From JBBIQH01 sp964475945 (GTDB lineage Archaea > Thermoproteota > Nitrososphaeria > Nitrososphaerales > Nitrosocaldaceae): 40,769 bases of DNA. The stretch covers positions 1 through 40,769 of the forward strand of contig CAYYYF010000012.1 in NCBI GenBank assembly GCA_964475945.1, written 5' to 3'. The translations under genes were made by a program, and so were the position numbers. Position 1 is the first letter of the stretch, and each line of letters starts with the position of its first letter. A model generated the notes under the pieces. It worked only from the letters and a program-made list of their open reading frames with translations. It made no database searches and had not been told where the DNA came from. Below, in pieces: positions 16,111 through 23,888 of this stretch.

Positions 16111-16131
16111 GTAAATATATGTATTGTATAT

Positions 16132-16791
16132 ATGTTAGCAGTTAGGCTTCTTGTAGTAATGCTAGTTATGAATATAATCATGTATGATGCTTATGCCCAG
16201 AGTAGAAGCACTGAGAGGCTAGTAATACCATTCAATGCAGCAAATACAGCAAGGAGTAACCCTACATACTATGAGTTTAAATATGAGCATATAGCAAATT
16301 GGATAGTTAACATAAGCAACTACCTTATATACAATCCTAACAATTCTGATGCCAATGTAATTATAAGGTTCATAAATAACTACAACAAGGATGAGTTCTT
16401 AGAGCTAGGGATGGCAGGTAAGGATAACATGCTATGGTTTGCTGTATCAAAGGAGCAGACAGGTTATGCAGTAATGTATAAGAATGCTAATTCATGGTTT
16501 CAGGATAAGCAGATAATGCTAACATATGCTCAAGGTGATAGGCTTAGCGTTAACAATGGTCAGAGGATAATAGTTGATAGGCTTAACATAGGCCAGTTTG
16601 GTGTAAAGGGTATACAGGTATTCAGTAGCATGAATGATCCCAATACCAGTAGCGTAATAGCAGGGCAGTTATTGATAGATATAGTATCAGGGAATCCATT
16701 GGATAACCCTATAATGAGCATACCATTCATAGTAACTGGGGCTGTTGTTGGTATAGTACTTATCCTATTAAAGACTAGGAGGAGAGATTAG
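16132..16791 (+). CDS. secreted, membrane-anchored protein of unknown function
   Basis: The protein has a signal peptide (LAVRLLVVMLVMNIIMYDAYA, cleavage after about residue 22) and a C-terminal helix (about 193-213, IPFIVTGAVVGIVLILL) followed by KTRRRD, so it should be anchored with its bulk outside the cell. The middle (about 25-190) is rich in Asn and aromatic residues, with predicted beta character, and resembles no family I can name. Potential N-glycosylation sites (NIS, NNS) are present, which is interesting next to a divergent glycosyltransferase gene; the link is inference. Only 50 nt separate the two start codons. Confidence 0.7.
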   Translation: MLAVRLLVVMLVMNIIMYDAYAQSRSTERLVIPFNAANTARSNPTYYEFKYEHIANWIVNISNYLIYNPNNSDANVIIRFINNYNKDEFLELGMAGKDNMLWFAVSKEQTGYAVMYKNANSWFQDKQIMLTYAQGDRLSVNNGQRIIVDRLNIGQFGVKGIQVFSSMNDPNTSSVIAGQLLIDIVSGNPLDNPIMSIPFIVTGAVVGIVLILLKTRRRD

Positions 16792-16805
16792 AGTAATGTG
16801 TAATC

Positions 16806-16850
16806 AGCTATACATTTTTGTATCTCTCAGCTAGACAGATTTGTATAGCT
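16806..16850. terminator. inverted repeat between convergent genes, possible bidirectional terminator
   Basis: AGCTATACA (16806-16814) is perfectly complementary to TGTATAGCT (16842-16850). A smaller stem, ATACA-TTTT-TGTAT, nests at 16810-16823. The element lies in the 70-nt gap between two converging genes. A termination role is inferred from place and structure. Confidence 0.45.
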
Positions 16851-16861
16851 ACTTATAAACT

Positions 16862-17536
16862 TTATGTACAATTATTTTTTCGAGCATCTTTATGCTTATA
16901 GTATCTGCACTCATACTTTAGCATACATGCATTACATAATGGTGCAATAGGCTTACATACATTCTGCCCGAATCTAACGAATGTATCATTTATACTCTTC
17001 CAATACCTCCTCTCTACCCTCTTCATCAACTCCTGTTCAGTATCCTCAGGGTTACTTGTATCAACCAAACCAAGCCTATTTGCTATCCTATGCACATGGG
17101 TATCAACGGGTATAGCATCCTTATCGAATGCATATACAAGTACACAGTTTGCTGTCTTTCTACCTACACCAGGGAGCCTTAGCAACTCATCTAAGGTATC
17201 TGGGACTTTACCATTGTAATCCCTTGCTATTACCCTTGCTACCTCCTTCACCTTCCTAGCCTTTACCCTATAGAAGCCAGTGCATCTTATAGCCTCCTCT
17301 ATTTCCTCTATTCTAGCATCAGCAATAGCATATGCATCCTTGAACCTTGAGAATAAGTTATGTACAGCAACCCTTGTACTCTCATCCCTAGTCCTAGCAG
17401 AGAGTATTGTGCCTATGAGTATCTTGAATGGATCACTACCCTCTTCATCTTGCAGTTCCCTTAATGCAGTAAGCCTAGATGAGTCTACCTTAGCAAGGGT
17501 ATCATGCATAAGCCTTAATACCCTCTCTATATCCAT
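16862..17536 (-). CDS. nth: endonuclease III (DNA glycosylase/AP lyase)
   Basis: Removes oxidised pyrimidines and cuts the AP site in base-excision repair. The helix-hairpin-helix LPGVGRKTAN carries catalytic Lys127, and PVDTHVHR carries Asp145 (with the 17536 start), matching K120 and D138 of the E. coli enzyme. Four Cys in the C-X6-C-X2-C-X5-C pattern near the end bind a [4Fe-4S] cluster. I use the ATG at 17536 (224 aa), the usual length, with a TATA-like element about 25 nt upstream; the longer frame from 17590 would share the ATGCAT of the divergent gene's start. Confidence 0.92.
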   Translation of the reverse strand: MDIERVLRLMHDTLAKVDSSRLTALRELQDEEGSDPFKILIGTILSARTRDESTRVAVHNLFSRFKDAYAIADARIEEIEEAIRCTGFYRVKARKVKEVARVIARDYNGKVPDTLDELLRLPGVGRKTANCVLVYAFDKDAIPVDTHVHRIANRLGLVDTSNPEDTEQELMKRVERRYWKSINDTFVRFGQNVCKPIAPLCNACMLKYECRYYKHKDARKNNCT

Positions 17537-17555
17537 ATTTATTGCAAGGATAGAC

Positions 17556-17563
17556 TTTTTAAT
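17556..17563. promoter_or_regulatory. central TATA-like element between nth and acnX
   Basis: TTTTTAAT has its TTAA core exactly at the midpoint of the start codons at 17536 (minus) and 17585 (plus), 24-25 nt from each. It may serve both genes. Confidence 0.45.
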
Positions 17564-17584
17564 CAATCTACCTAAAGTTATAGT

Positions 17585-18784
17585 ATGCATTTAAGCAAGG
17601 AAGAGGAAGAAGCACTTGATGGGAAGTATGGGGATGCATTAGCACTAGCATATAGAGTATTGGTTGCTATAGGCAAGGCAATGGATGCTGATAGGTTAAT
17701 AGATGTTGAGTGGGCTCATATCTCTGGTGTAAACTATAATACGATAGGGGATGCTGGGCTTAGGTTCCTTGAGGATATAAGCAGTAGTAGCATTAAGGTT
17801 AAGGTTACTGCAACGCTAAACCCCATGGGCTATGATCCAAGCAAGGTTAATGAACTTGATATAAGTGATGAGTTTATAGAGAGGCAGGGTATGATACTGA
17901 AGGCGTATGAGCGCTTAGGTGTAACTACATCTTATACATGTATACCATATGAGGCATTGCATGCAAGCATGATTCCCATGAAGGGCTCACAGGTAAGCCT
18001 TGCAGAGAGCAATGCTACTATATATGCCAACTCAATACTAGGCTTGTTAACAAACAAGGAGAGTGCTATAAGTGCATTAGCAAGTGCATTAACAGGGAAG
18101 GCACCATACTCTAACCTAAGGGTGCAGGAGGCTAGGCATGCTAGATTATGCATAGATGTTAAGCATGAGATGAAGAGTGAGTTAGATTATGCACTACTAG
18201 CATACTATGCTGGTATATACAGTGAGGATTGTATAGCATTCAAGGGTATAAGGCATGAGGATATACTAGGTAGTGATGCTAATGCAAGGGCAAATGCAAA
18301 GGCTCTATGCTCAGCACTAGGCACATCAGGCTCTGCTGGCATGTTTACCCTAAACCATCAAGATGATACCATTAAGGCACGGGTGGAGTTTACAAGTCAT
18401 GATGCTAAGAACATGATGGATGAGTTGAGTAGTTCAGAGCATGGGGATGTTATACTCTTTGGTAGCCCACAACTAGGCTTAAGCGATCTATCAAGGCTAG
18501 TAAATATGCTGAATGGGAGAAGGTTCAAGAAGAGGTGCATGATATTCTGTGCAAGGAGTGTATACTCTAAGGCAAAGGATATAGGCTATATAGATGCTCT
18601 AGAGAGGGCTAATGCATCAATATACTGTGACTGCTGCTCATGCCTAACCCCTTTAATAAGCAAGGATAGGGTTGACTCTGTAATAACTAACAGCATAAAG
18701 GCAGCATATTACCTTAGGAGCTGGAATAAGGTTGATGTATGCTTGAGTAGCATGAAGGATATAGTTGAGAAGGAGTGTATATGA
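17585..18784 (+). CDS. aconitase X large subunit, probable phosphomevalonate dehydratase
   Basis: The large (catalytic) subunit of the AcnX family. In archaea this complex dehydrates (R)-5-phosphomevalonate to trans-anhydromevalonate 5-phosphate in the modified mevalonate pathway that feeds isoprenoid lipids. Typical stretches are an N-terminal AHISGVNYNTIGDAGLRFLEDI, SLAESNATIYANSILG, TNKESAISALASALTG, and a Cys-rich segment (YCDCCSCLTP) before TNSIKAAYYL. Cys residues there and in YTCIPYE probably hold the Fe-S cluster. It is 399 aa, the normal size. The small subunit follows with a 4-nt ATGA overlap, so the two are translationally coupled. Confidence 0.88.
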   Translation: MHLSKEEEEALDGKYGDALALAYRVLVAIGKAMDADRLIDVEWAHISGVNYNTIGDAGLRFLEDISSSSIKVKVTATLNPMGYDPSKVNELDISDEFIERQGMILKAYERLGVTTSYTCIPYEALHASMIPMKGSQVSLAESNATIYANSILGLLTNKESAISALASALTGKAPYSNLRVQEARHARLCIDVKHEMKSELDYALLAYYAGIYSEDCIAFKGIRHEDILGSDANARANAKALCSALGTSGSAGMFTLNHQDDTIKARVEFTSHDAKNMMDELSSSEHGDVILFGSPQLGLSDLSRLVNMLNGRRFKKRCMIFCARSVYSKAKDIGYIDALERANASIYCDCCSCLTPLISKDRVDSVITNSIKAAYYLRSWNKVDVCLSSMKDIVEKECI

Positions 18785-19182
18785 GATATAGGTGTAGGGT
18801 TATAGTCAAGGGTTATGCAGAGGGTTATGCCTTACCATGCGCAAGGCCTATAAACCTCTTAACCATAGATGGTAATGGTGTAGTTAATGATCATACTAGC
18901 GAGCTTAATGGTAAGAGTATAGCAGATAGAGTGCTCATATACCCTAATGCAATAGGTAGCAGTGTTGGCGCATATAGGCTTTATGCACTTAAGGTTAATG
19001 GCAATGCACCAAAGGCAATTGTATGCATGAGGGCTGATATAATAACAGCATCATCTGCTGCCATAGCAAGTATACCCTTAGTAGATATGGTTGAGTGCTA
19101 TGATGATATGCTTAATGCACTAACCAATAATAATCTTATCAGGGTTGATGCATATAATGGGTTGGTACAACTACTTACTTAA
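18781..19182 (+). CDS. aconitase X swivel (small) subunit, probable phosphomevalonate dehydratase
   Basis: The swivel-domain partner of the AcnX catalytic subunit just upstream. The family features are an N-terminal GYAEGYALPCARPINLL, LNGKSIADRVLIYPNAIGSSVGAYRLY with the conserved GSS, and a closing ADIITASSAAIASIPLVD. I start at ATG 18781, which overlaps the stop of the large subunit as ATGA; a GTG two codons earlier is possible. The protein is 133 aa. Its stop overlaps the convergent B3/4-domain gene by 12 nt. Confidence 0.87.
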   Translation: MRYRCRVIVKGYAEGYALPCARPINLLTIDGNGVVNDHTSELNGKSIADRVLIYPNAIGSSVGAYRLYALKVNGNAPKAIVCMRADIITASSAAIASIPLVDMVECYDDMLNALTNNNLIRVDAYNGLVQLLT

Positions 19183-19806
19183 CGCCTTTATAAGCTCAGC
19201 TGTTCTATCAACTGCACATTTTGCTATAGCAGGCTCTATACCATTTACACTACATCCTATTATAAGTATACGGGCAGTATTATCTGTAACGCATGTTCTT
19301 AACGCATCCCTATGAGGGAATAGATGCACTATGCCATTATCATCTACAAGCACAATCTCCTTCCCAGTGAGTTTATGCTCATATCTGCTTATATCTGTAA
19401 ACCTTTCATGCTCATAAGCAAATCTTAGCACTAACCTCCCATTTATCTTATCAAGGTCGTATATGCCTATAGGTATAAGCGTCTCCATGGATGCTATATT
19501 CCCTGCATCAACAACATTGTTTATCCTAGGTATGCTCCCAGTGTTTAAGAACCTCCTTAGCAGAGCCTCGCTTGATGGTCTAACCTTTGTAGGATCTATC
19601 CCAAGCCTCCAGTAAAAGTCCCTTAATGCTCTAACAACAGGATGATCCTTGATCTTATCCTTGATCTTATCCTTGCTTATACCCTTTAACCTTAACTCAT
19701 TCAGTAGAGGCTCTATTTTATAATCATGTGTAACCTTAACATTCATAGTAGTGGTATGCAATGCTATCCCATACTCCTTCCTTATTGCTTTATCCATGCT
19801 TATCAT
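19171..19806 (-). CDS. B3/B4 tRNA-binding domain protein (COG3382-like)
   Basis: A stand-alone protein related to the B3/B4 domain of the phenylalanyl-tRNA synthetase beta subunit, which in that enzyme has an editing function. Visible family motifs are FYWRLGIDPTKVRPSSEALLRR, NNVVDAGNIASMETLIPIG and PHRDALRT. Free-standing members are thought to hydrolyse mischarged tRNA or bind nucleotides; the substrate of this one is unknown. At about residues 44-51 a 12-bp tandem repeat encodes KDKIKDKIKD. The 211-aa length suits the family. Start at Met1 or Met4. Confidence 0.8.
   Translation of the reverse strand: MISMDKAIRKEYGIALHTTTMNVKVTHDYKIEPLLNELRLKGISKDKIKDKIKDHPVVRALRDFYWRLGIDPTKVRPSSEALLRRFLNTGSIPRINNVVDAGNIASMETLIPIGIYDLDKINGRLVLRFAYEHERFTDISRYEHKLTGKEIVLVDDNGIVHLFPHRDALRTCVTDNTARILIIGCSVNGIEPAIAKCAVDRTAELIKALSK
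19649..19674. repeat. 12-bp tandem repeat inside the B3/4-domain gene
   Basis: A 12-bp unit (CTTGATCTTATC and its continuation) is repeated about twice in frame and encodes the DKIK repeat. Being a multiple of three, it leaves the gene open. Confidence 0.6.
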
Positions 19807-19915
19807 CTTACAAGGTATAATTTAGATAATTATATTAAAATTTAGAATCTGCTAAACCAACAGCAGTATATTAAGCAAGAAAAATTTTTATCTAAAGCTT
19901 TTAAATTATAAAATA

Positions 19916-20485
19916 ATGCAGCATAGAGGGGTAAGTGATAAGGATAAGGATAGGAGGAGTAGCGATGATATAATGGTATACAAGGTGATATTCTACATCT
20001 GTGCTGCAATAATGATAGTTGTTACTGCATATGCCTTGATAGCAAGTCTGATGGAGTATATCAATAATGGTAGTGTAGTCATAGGCGAGGTGCTGGTTAA
20101 TACAGAGATACCATTCAAAGGTTTTGCAAAGCCTGTTACATACCTTATGATATCATCTATAGTAGGATGGTACTGCGTAACAAGGCTAGGGAAGAGTAAG
20201 ACCATGAACCTATCTCCAAGGAACAAGGCTATACTAAAGCTTATAGCAATAGCAATAGCAGTAACAACCCTATACGAGTTGATATACAACTTTGTTGTAT
20301 GGGGTGCCCTTATGACAGCAGATGCAATAAGCGGGATAATAAGGATAGATGTCCTTAACATACCCTACCCTAACCCTAAAACTCCATGGAGCCTTGTATT
20401 TGCTACAAAGATGTTCCTTGCTGCATTCATTATAAGTGCCCATGCGGTATACCTTATATCAAAGAGCGAGAGGAGTACACAGTAG
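19916..20485 (+). CDS. membrane protein of unknown function, four helices
   Basis: A 189-aa protein that I cannot assign. A charged N-terminus (DKDKDRRSSDD) precedes four hydrophobic helices at about 20-45, 70-90, 105-130 and 160-182. A longer outside loop between helices 3 and 4 has LNIPYPNPKTPWS. The pattern suits an integral membrane protein of archaeal type. A T-rich TATA-like element (AAATTTTTATCT) lies about 28 nt upstream, which supports the ATG. It is transcribed toward the phosphatase gene, but that gene has its own TATA box. Confidence 0.7.
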   Translation: MQHRGVSDKDKDRRSSDDIMVYKVIFYICAAIMIVVTAYALIASLMEYINNGSVVIGEVLVNTEIPFKGFAKPVTYLMISSIVGWYCVTRLGKSKTMNLSPRNKAILKLIAIAIAVTTLYELIYNFVVWGALMTADAISGIIRIDVLNIPYPNPKTPWSLVFATKMFLAAFIISAHAVYLISKSERSTQ

Positions 20486-20513
20486 CTACATACCATACAT
20501 CAGTAAATGAATA

Positions 20514-20525
20514 AATTATATAATT
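20514..20525 (+). promoter_or_regulatory. palindromic TATA box of the phosphatase gene
   Basis: AATTATATAATT, a perfect 12-bp palindrome, is centred about 27 nt before the ATG at 20547. Confidence 0.6.
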
Positions 20526-20546
20526 AAAATTACAATAATTAGATAC

Positions 20547-21050
20547 ATGGGTAAGATAGGAGATGCTGCAAGGAGGTTTCATGGTATGATAAAAGGCAAG
20601 CCTATGAACTTCTCATGGGTTATAGATGGTTTACTTGCAGGTAGTGCAAGGCCTACTTCTATGGCTGAGGTTGAATGGCTTAAGAGGAAGAATATAAAGG
20701 CTATAGTTAGCGTTATAGAGGAACCATTGAACAAGGAGTGGTTAAAAGGCATGGATTATCTGCATGTAAGCACCCAGGATGGAAGTGCACCAGATGTAGC
20801 AGATATAGATGCTGCTGTAGAGTTTATGCACAGTAAGATAAATGAGGGAAAGGCAGTAGTTGTTCATTGTGCTGCAGGGAAGGGTAGAACAGGTACTATA
20901 TTAGCAGCATACCTTATAAAATATGCTAACATGGATGCCTTAAGTGCAATAGATGAGGTTAGAAGGTTACGGCCAGGGTCTATACAGACATATGCACAGG
21001 AGCTTGCATTAACACTATATGAGAGGTATGTAGTAGAGCATAGTAGATAA
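20547..21050 (+). CDS. dual-specificity/tyrosine protein phosphatase
   Basis: A small cysteine phosphatase. The P-loop VVHCAAGKGRTGT carries the catalytic Cys and Arg of the CX5R motif, and the general-acid Asp is probably in the loop STQDGSAPDVAD. At 167 aa it is the compact archaeal type. It could remove phosphate from proteins or from nucleotides or inositol lipids; sequence alone does not decide. A RIO2 kinase is encoded further along the window, but no link is evident. The gene is monocistronic with a clear TATA box. Confidence 0.88.
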   Translation: MGKIGDAARRFHGMIKGKPMNFSWVIDGLLAGSARPTSMAEVEWLKRKNIKAIVSVIEEPLNKEWLKGMDYLHVSTQDGSAPDVADIDAAVEFMHSKINEGKAVVVHCAAGKGRTGTILAAYLIKYANMDALSAIDEVRRLRPGSIQTYAQELALTLYERYVVEHSR

Positions 21051-21069
21051 ATAAATAATAATTTATGCA

Positions 21070-21216
21070 TCACTCCGGTATAGACTCACTCACCAACCTT
21101 CCATTCTCAACCCTTATGAACAGGTACCTGTTATCTTTGAATATCAGTATCAGTTCATTATCCTTCTCCTCAACATCCATCAACTCCTGCCCTTTTATCC
21201 CATCGAACTTTGCCAT
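21070..21216 (-). CDS. small unknown protein, frame open further upstream
   Basis: A 48-aa reading frame from ATG 21216: it has a basic/acidic start (MAKFDGIKGQELMDV) and two beta-like strands (NELILIFKDNRYLFIRV). Coding sense continues upstream of this ATG to about 21276 (RLPYNACRTIINRGTLRSS) with no usable start codon there. It overlaps the end of the upstream 182-aa gene in another frame. It may be a separate small gene, or the original C-terminus of that gene after a frameshift. I recognise no family. Confidence 0.5.
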   Translation of the reverse strand: MAKFDGIKGQELMDVEEKDNELILIFKDNRYLFIRVENGRLVSESIPE

Positions 21217-21250
21217 AGATGATCTTAGCGTGCCTCTATTTATTATTGTT

Positions 21251-21799
21251 CTACAAGCATTGTATGGTAACCTTGTTTGATCTTGAGCTTAATTCCTTTG
21301 CATCTATATATACATGCTTGTTCCATGATGCCCTAACCTCAGCATAAACCTCATGCATACCCTTCCCAAGCACCTTATCTAATGCAAATACATCTATCTT
21401 CCTAGAGACATCAAAGAGCAGTGATTGTACTTCTTGAACACTCCTAGGCAGTAATGAGTCATTATCCATAACTATCATTGCCCAAACCTTCTTCTCTGGA
21501 GGGTATGGCTCTATAGTAGGATCTCTACTCCAGTAGAGTGATGCCTTGCGTAGAAATATTATAGGCTCACATATATCTCTGTTTGGTGATCTTAATGCTA
21601 TAGAGTACTTTATTCTAAATAGGTTATCATGCCTCTCATATGCATATAACCATGTATCCCTATTGAATAACTCTCTAACCTTACCGTTTACACTAAAGGA
21701 TACCTCAAATGTTACTGGTTGGGTACAGTCAGACCCTATTGATGTAAGCATTAAGTGCTCTATCCTACTATCATCAGACATGTATGCTACTATTATCAA
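21251..21799 (-). CDS. protein of unknown function, possibly frameshifted at the 3' end
   Basis: A 182-aa protein I cannot assign. It has no signal peptide or membrane helix; alternating hydrophobic and polar residues (VTFEVSFSVNGKVRELF, RIKYSIALRS) suggest a beta-rich fold. A Trp- and Pro-containing middle (YWSRDPTIEPYPPEKKVWAMIV) is the most distinctive part. The last residues, SNKVTIQCL, run over a stretch that codes more convincingly in the +1 frame, so the annotated end may be a frameshift product. MSDDSRIEH at Met7 is an alternative start. Confidence 0.6.
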   Translation of the reverse strand: MIIVAYMSDDSRIEHLMLTSIGSDCTQPVTFEVSFSVNGKVRELFNRDTWLYAYERHDNLFRIKYSIALRSPNRDICEPIIFLRKASLYWSRDPTIEPYPPEKKVWAMIVMDNDSLLPRSVQEVQSLLFDVSRKIDVFALDKVLGKGMHEVYAEVRASWNKHVYIDAKELSSRSNKVTIQCL

Positions 21800-21856
21800 C
21801 GTTTATTTATTCTTATCAAGAATGAGTTAAAAAATGAATAATATTATTATTGGGAT

Positions 21857-22783
21857 TTAATTGCTTGCTAGCCTACCCTTGAGCCTACTCATTGCAATGG
21901 ATGCACCTGCAATACTTGCTAGAGTTGCTAGTACACCCACAGGGAACTCTGGTACTACAGAGATAGATGCACTTGCATTACCACTATGCTTCGTATCAAA
22001 TGGCTTACTTATACCTGTACCTAGAACCTGTATATTTATTGAGAATGCACCTGTGTTAGCAAAGTCAACATCAATGGAGTCTGTACCTTCATCGGTATGA
22101 GCCTCTAACCTCTCAAATACAACATTACCATTAGCATCCACCACCTTAAAGTTGTAATTAACATGCTGTATAGCATTATTGGTTGCTGGATCAGTAAACT
22201 TTATATCAAACTTTATCTTCTGTGGTTGGTCTATGGTTAATGTACCATCGCTTACTGTACCAGCACTCGGCATTATCTCAACATTAACTGATTTGTTATC
22301 AGTTTGTAAAGTGATCATAGGCATCGTTACTCCTCCACCTGTAGCAGTCTCAACTATAACCCTACCAATCATCCATGGATGGACTGAACATAAGTATGGG
22401 TACTCCCCTTCCTTATCAAATGCCCAACTGACACTCTGGTTTGGCGCTATCAATTTTATACCAAAGAGTATCTTGCCATCAAGATCCCATGTTGATGCAT
22501 CCAATGGGTTCTTAGCATATGCTATTGTATGGCTTGCTGTATCCTTGTTAACCCATGTTACTGTGCTACCTACAGGAACCTTAATTATTGATGGCTTAAA
22601 GCAGTTATCACTTAGCATTGTAGTCCAGTCACCTTGGGGCTTATATGCTGTATTACATGAAGCATTCTGTGACCCTACTGGTATCTCTACCGTAAACTGC
22701 TGTGCTTGAGCGTCTATACCCTGTAATACTACTGCTACTGCAACTAATGCTACTACACCTAGTAAGAAAGTACTTATCCTCAT
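21857..22783 (-). CDS. secreted plastocyanin-like copper protein with C-terminal anchor
   Basis: A type 1 blue copper (cupredoxin) protein outside the cell, probably an electron carrier. A signal peptide ends near residue 28 (DAQAQ). The cupredoxin domain covers about 30-145 and has the ligands His85 (ASHTIAYA), Cys132, His135 and Met138 (YLCSVHPWMIG). A second, beta-rich domain (about 150-275, IMPSAGTVSDGTLTIDQ onward) follows. The tail VPEFPVGVLATLASIAG then ends in RLKGR, like archaeal PEF-CTERM-type sorting tails. Such proteins are abundant in ammonia-oxidising archaea. The transcript may have a leader: GGAGAG lies just before the ATG. Confidence 0.9.
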   Translation of the reverse strand: MRISTFLLGVVALVAVAVVLQGIDAQAQQFTVEIPVGSQNASCNTAYKPQGDWTTMLSDNCFKPSIIKVPVGSTVTWVNKDTASHTIAYAKNPLDASTWDLDGKILFGIKLIAPNQSVSWAFDKEGEYPYLCSVHPWMIGRVIVETATGGGVTMPMITLQTDNKSVNVEIMPSAGTVSDGTLTIDQPQKIKFDIKFTDPATNNAIQHVNYNFKVVDANGNVVFERLEAHTDEGTDSIDVDFANTGAFSINIQVLGTGISKPFDTKHSGNASASISVVPEFPVGVLATLASIAGASIAMSRLKGRLASN

Positions 22784-22871
22784 TACTCTCCTATGCTTTA
22801 AACCGTTACTTAAAGTTTATCGTTTATAATAAATTAAAGAGTTTAGTATGATGTCATTAATTATTTATTAT

Positions 22872-23537
22872 TTAATAATCAACTATACCTTCCTTACCTA
22901 TCTTGAATAGAGCCTCCCTATTGCCTAGTATTGGATAGAGCAGGGTAGCCTTTACTATTGTATAGCCATTGGATGAGTTAAGCCTCTCAAGCATTAACTT
23001 GTAGTGTGCAAATATAGATACTGCTCTATCCATTATCTGACTTACCTTTGAACTCTCATCCATTACGGATGTTACACCATTGGTTACCATAATAGTAGTA
23101 TTCATAAGCACTGCATTAACCGCTAGCCTATGCATAAACCTCATAAGCATAAACTTACCTTCTATGCTATTACCATACTCAACTCTAAAGAGTAATGGTG
23201 CATCCTCAACGATAACAAGCGATCTATTTACATCAATATGATCTATAGCATTGAATAGATCACTTGTATTGTAAGCCCTACTTATGTATATCCTATCTGT
23301 AAGGTTATGGTATGATTGAGAGTTAAGGATCTCTATAACTCTCTCTACCTTGAACTCCCCTTTTGCATCTATTACAAGCACACTACTACTGCCATAACAT
23401 CTTAATGCATTAACCGTTAACTGCATGCATAACTGTGTCTTCCCAGAGCCTGCAGGGCCGAATATGCAGTATAGCAAACCTCTCTTAACCCCTCCCTTAA
23501 GCATCTCATCCAATGTCTTTGAGTTTGTGCTTATCAT
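22872..23537 (-). CDS. RadB/RadA-paralogue ATPase
   Basis: A RecA-superfamily ATPase of 221 aa. Walker A GPAGSGKT is at 27-34, and RSLVIVEDAPLLF supplies Walker B. It begins right at the ATPase core (STNSKTLDEMLKGGVKRG), without the helix-hairpin-helix domain of RadA, which is the architecture of RadB and other archaeal recombinase paralogues. RadB acts with RadA and HJ resolvase in recombination; a KaiC-like ATPase is the alternative. It is divergent from lsm, with 55 nt between start codons. Confidence 0.75.
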   Translation of the reverse strand: MISTNSKTLDEMLKGGVKRGLLYCIFGPAGSGKTQLCMQLTVNALRCYGSSSVLVIDAKGEFKVERVIEILNSQSYHNLTDRIYISRAYNTSDLFNAIDHIDVNRSLVIVEDAPLLFRVEYGNSIEGKFMLMRFMHRLAVNAVLMNTTIMVTNGVTSVMDESSKVSQIMDRAVSIFAHYKLMLERLNSSNGYTIVKATLLYPILGNREALFKIGKEGIVDY

Positions 23538-23557
23538 AGCATTAGTAATAAATTAGT

Positions 23558-23571
23558 AAGATTTTTATCTT
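23558..23571. promoter_or_regulatory. central TATA-like inverted repeat between radB-like and lsm genes
   Basis: AAGAT-TTTT-ATCTT is an inverted repeat whose centre (23564-23565) is the midpoint of the start codons at 23537 and 23593. It lies about 27 nt from each and may direct both genes. Confidence 0.5.
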
Positions 23572-23592
23572 GGGGTTAATCCTAATTTCTAA

Positions 23593-23847
23593 GTGAAGTC
23601 TTTGTCAAGCCAGCAGTACCCAAAGAGACCATTAACACTACTGCAGAAGACCATAAACAAGAGGGTTGCTGTTAGATTGAAGAATGAGAATGAGTATAGA
23701 GGAAGGATGAGCAACATAGACTCCTACATGAACCTTATACTAGAAGAGGTAGAGGAGTTCAATGGAGATACACGTGTAGCAAACTACGGCAAGGTAGTGA
23801 TACGGGGCAACAACGTATTATTCATTAGATTAGAGGATGAACTTTAG
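23593..23847 (+). CDS. Sm-like archaeal protein (Lsm)
   Basis: An RNA-binding Lsm protein that forms heptameric rings. The Sm1 motif is RVAVRLKNENEYRGRMSNIDSYMNLIL and Sm2 is YGKVVIRGNNVLFIRL, with the typical Asp and Asn at the RNA-binding loops. At 84 aa it is of normal size with a short N-terminal extension. The start is a GTG, about 27 nt after the centre of a shared promoter element; a TTG three codons in is possible. metK follows after 41 nt with its own TATA box. Confidence 0.9.
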   Translation: MKSLSSQQYPKRPLTLLQKTINKRVAVRLKNENEYRGRMSNIDSYMNLILEEVEEFNGDTRVANYGKVVIRGNNVLFIRLEDEL

Positions 23848-23858
23848 GTAGAGCAAGA

Positions 23859-23867
23859 TTTTATAAT
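23859..23867 (+). promoter_or_regulatory. TATA box of metK
   Basis: TTTTATAAT is centred about 26 nt before the metK ATG at 23889, so metK can be transcribed apart from lsm. Confidence 0.5.
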
Positions 23868-23888
23868 AACTGATGTGGTGTAAGATTG

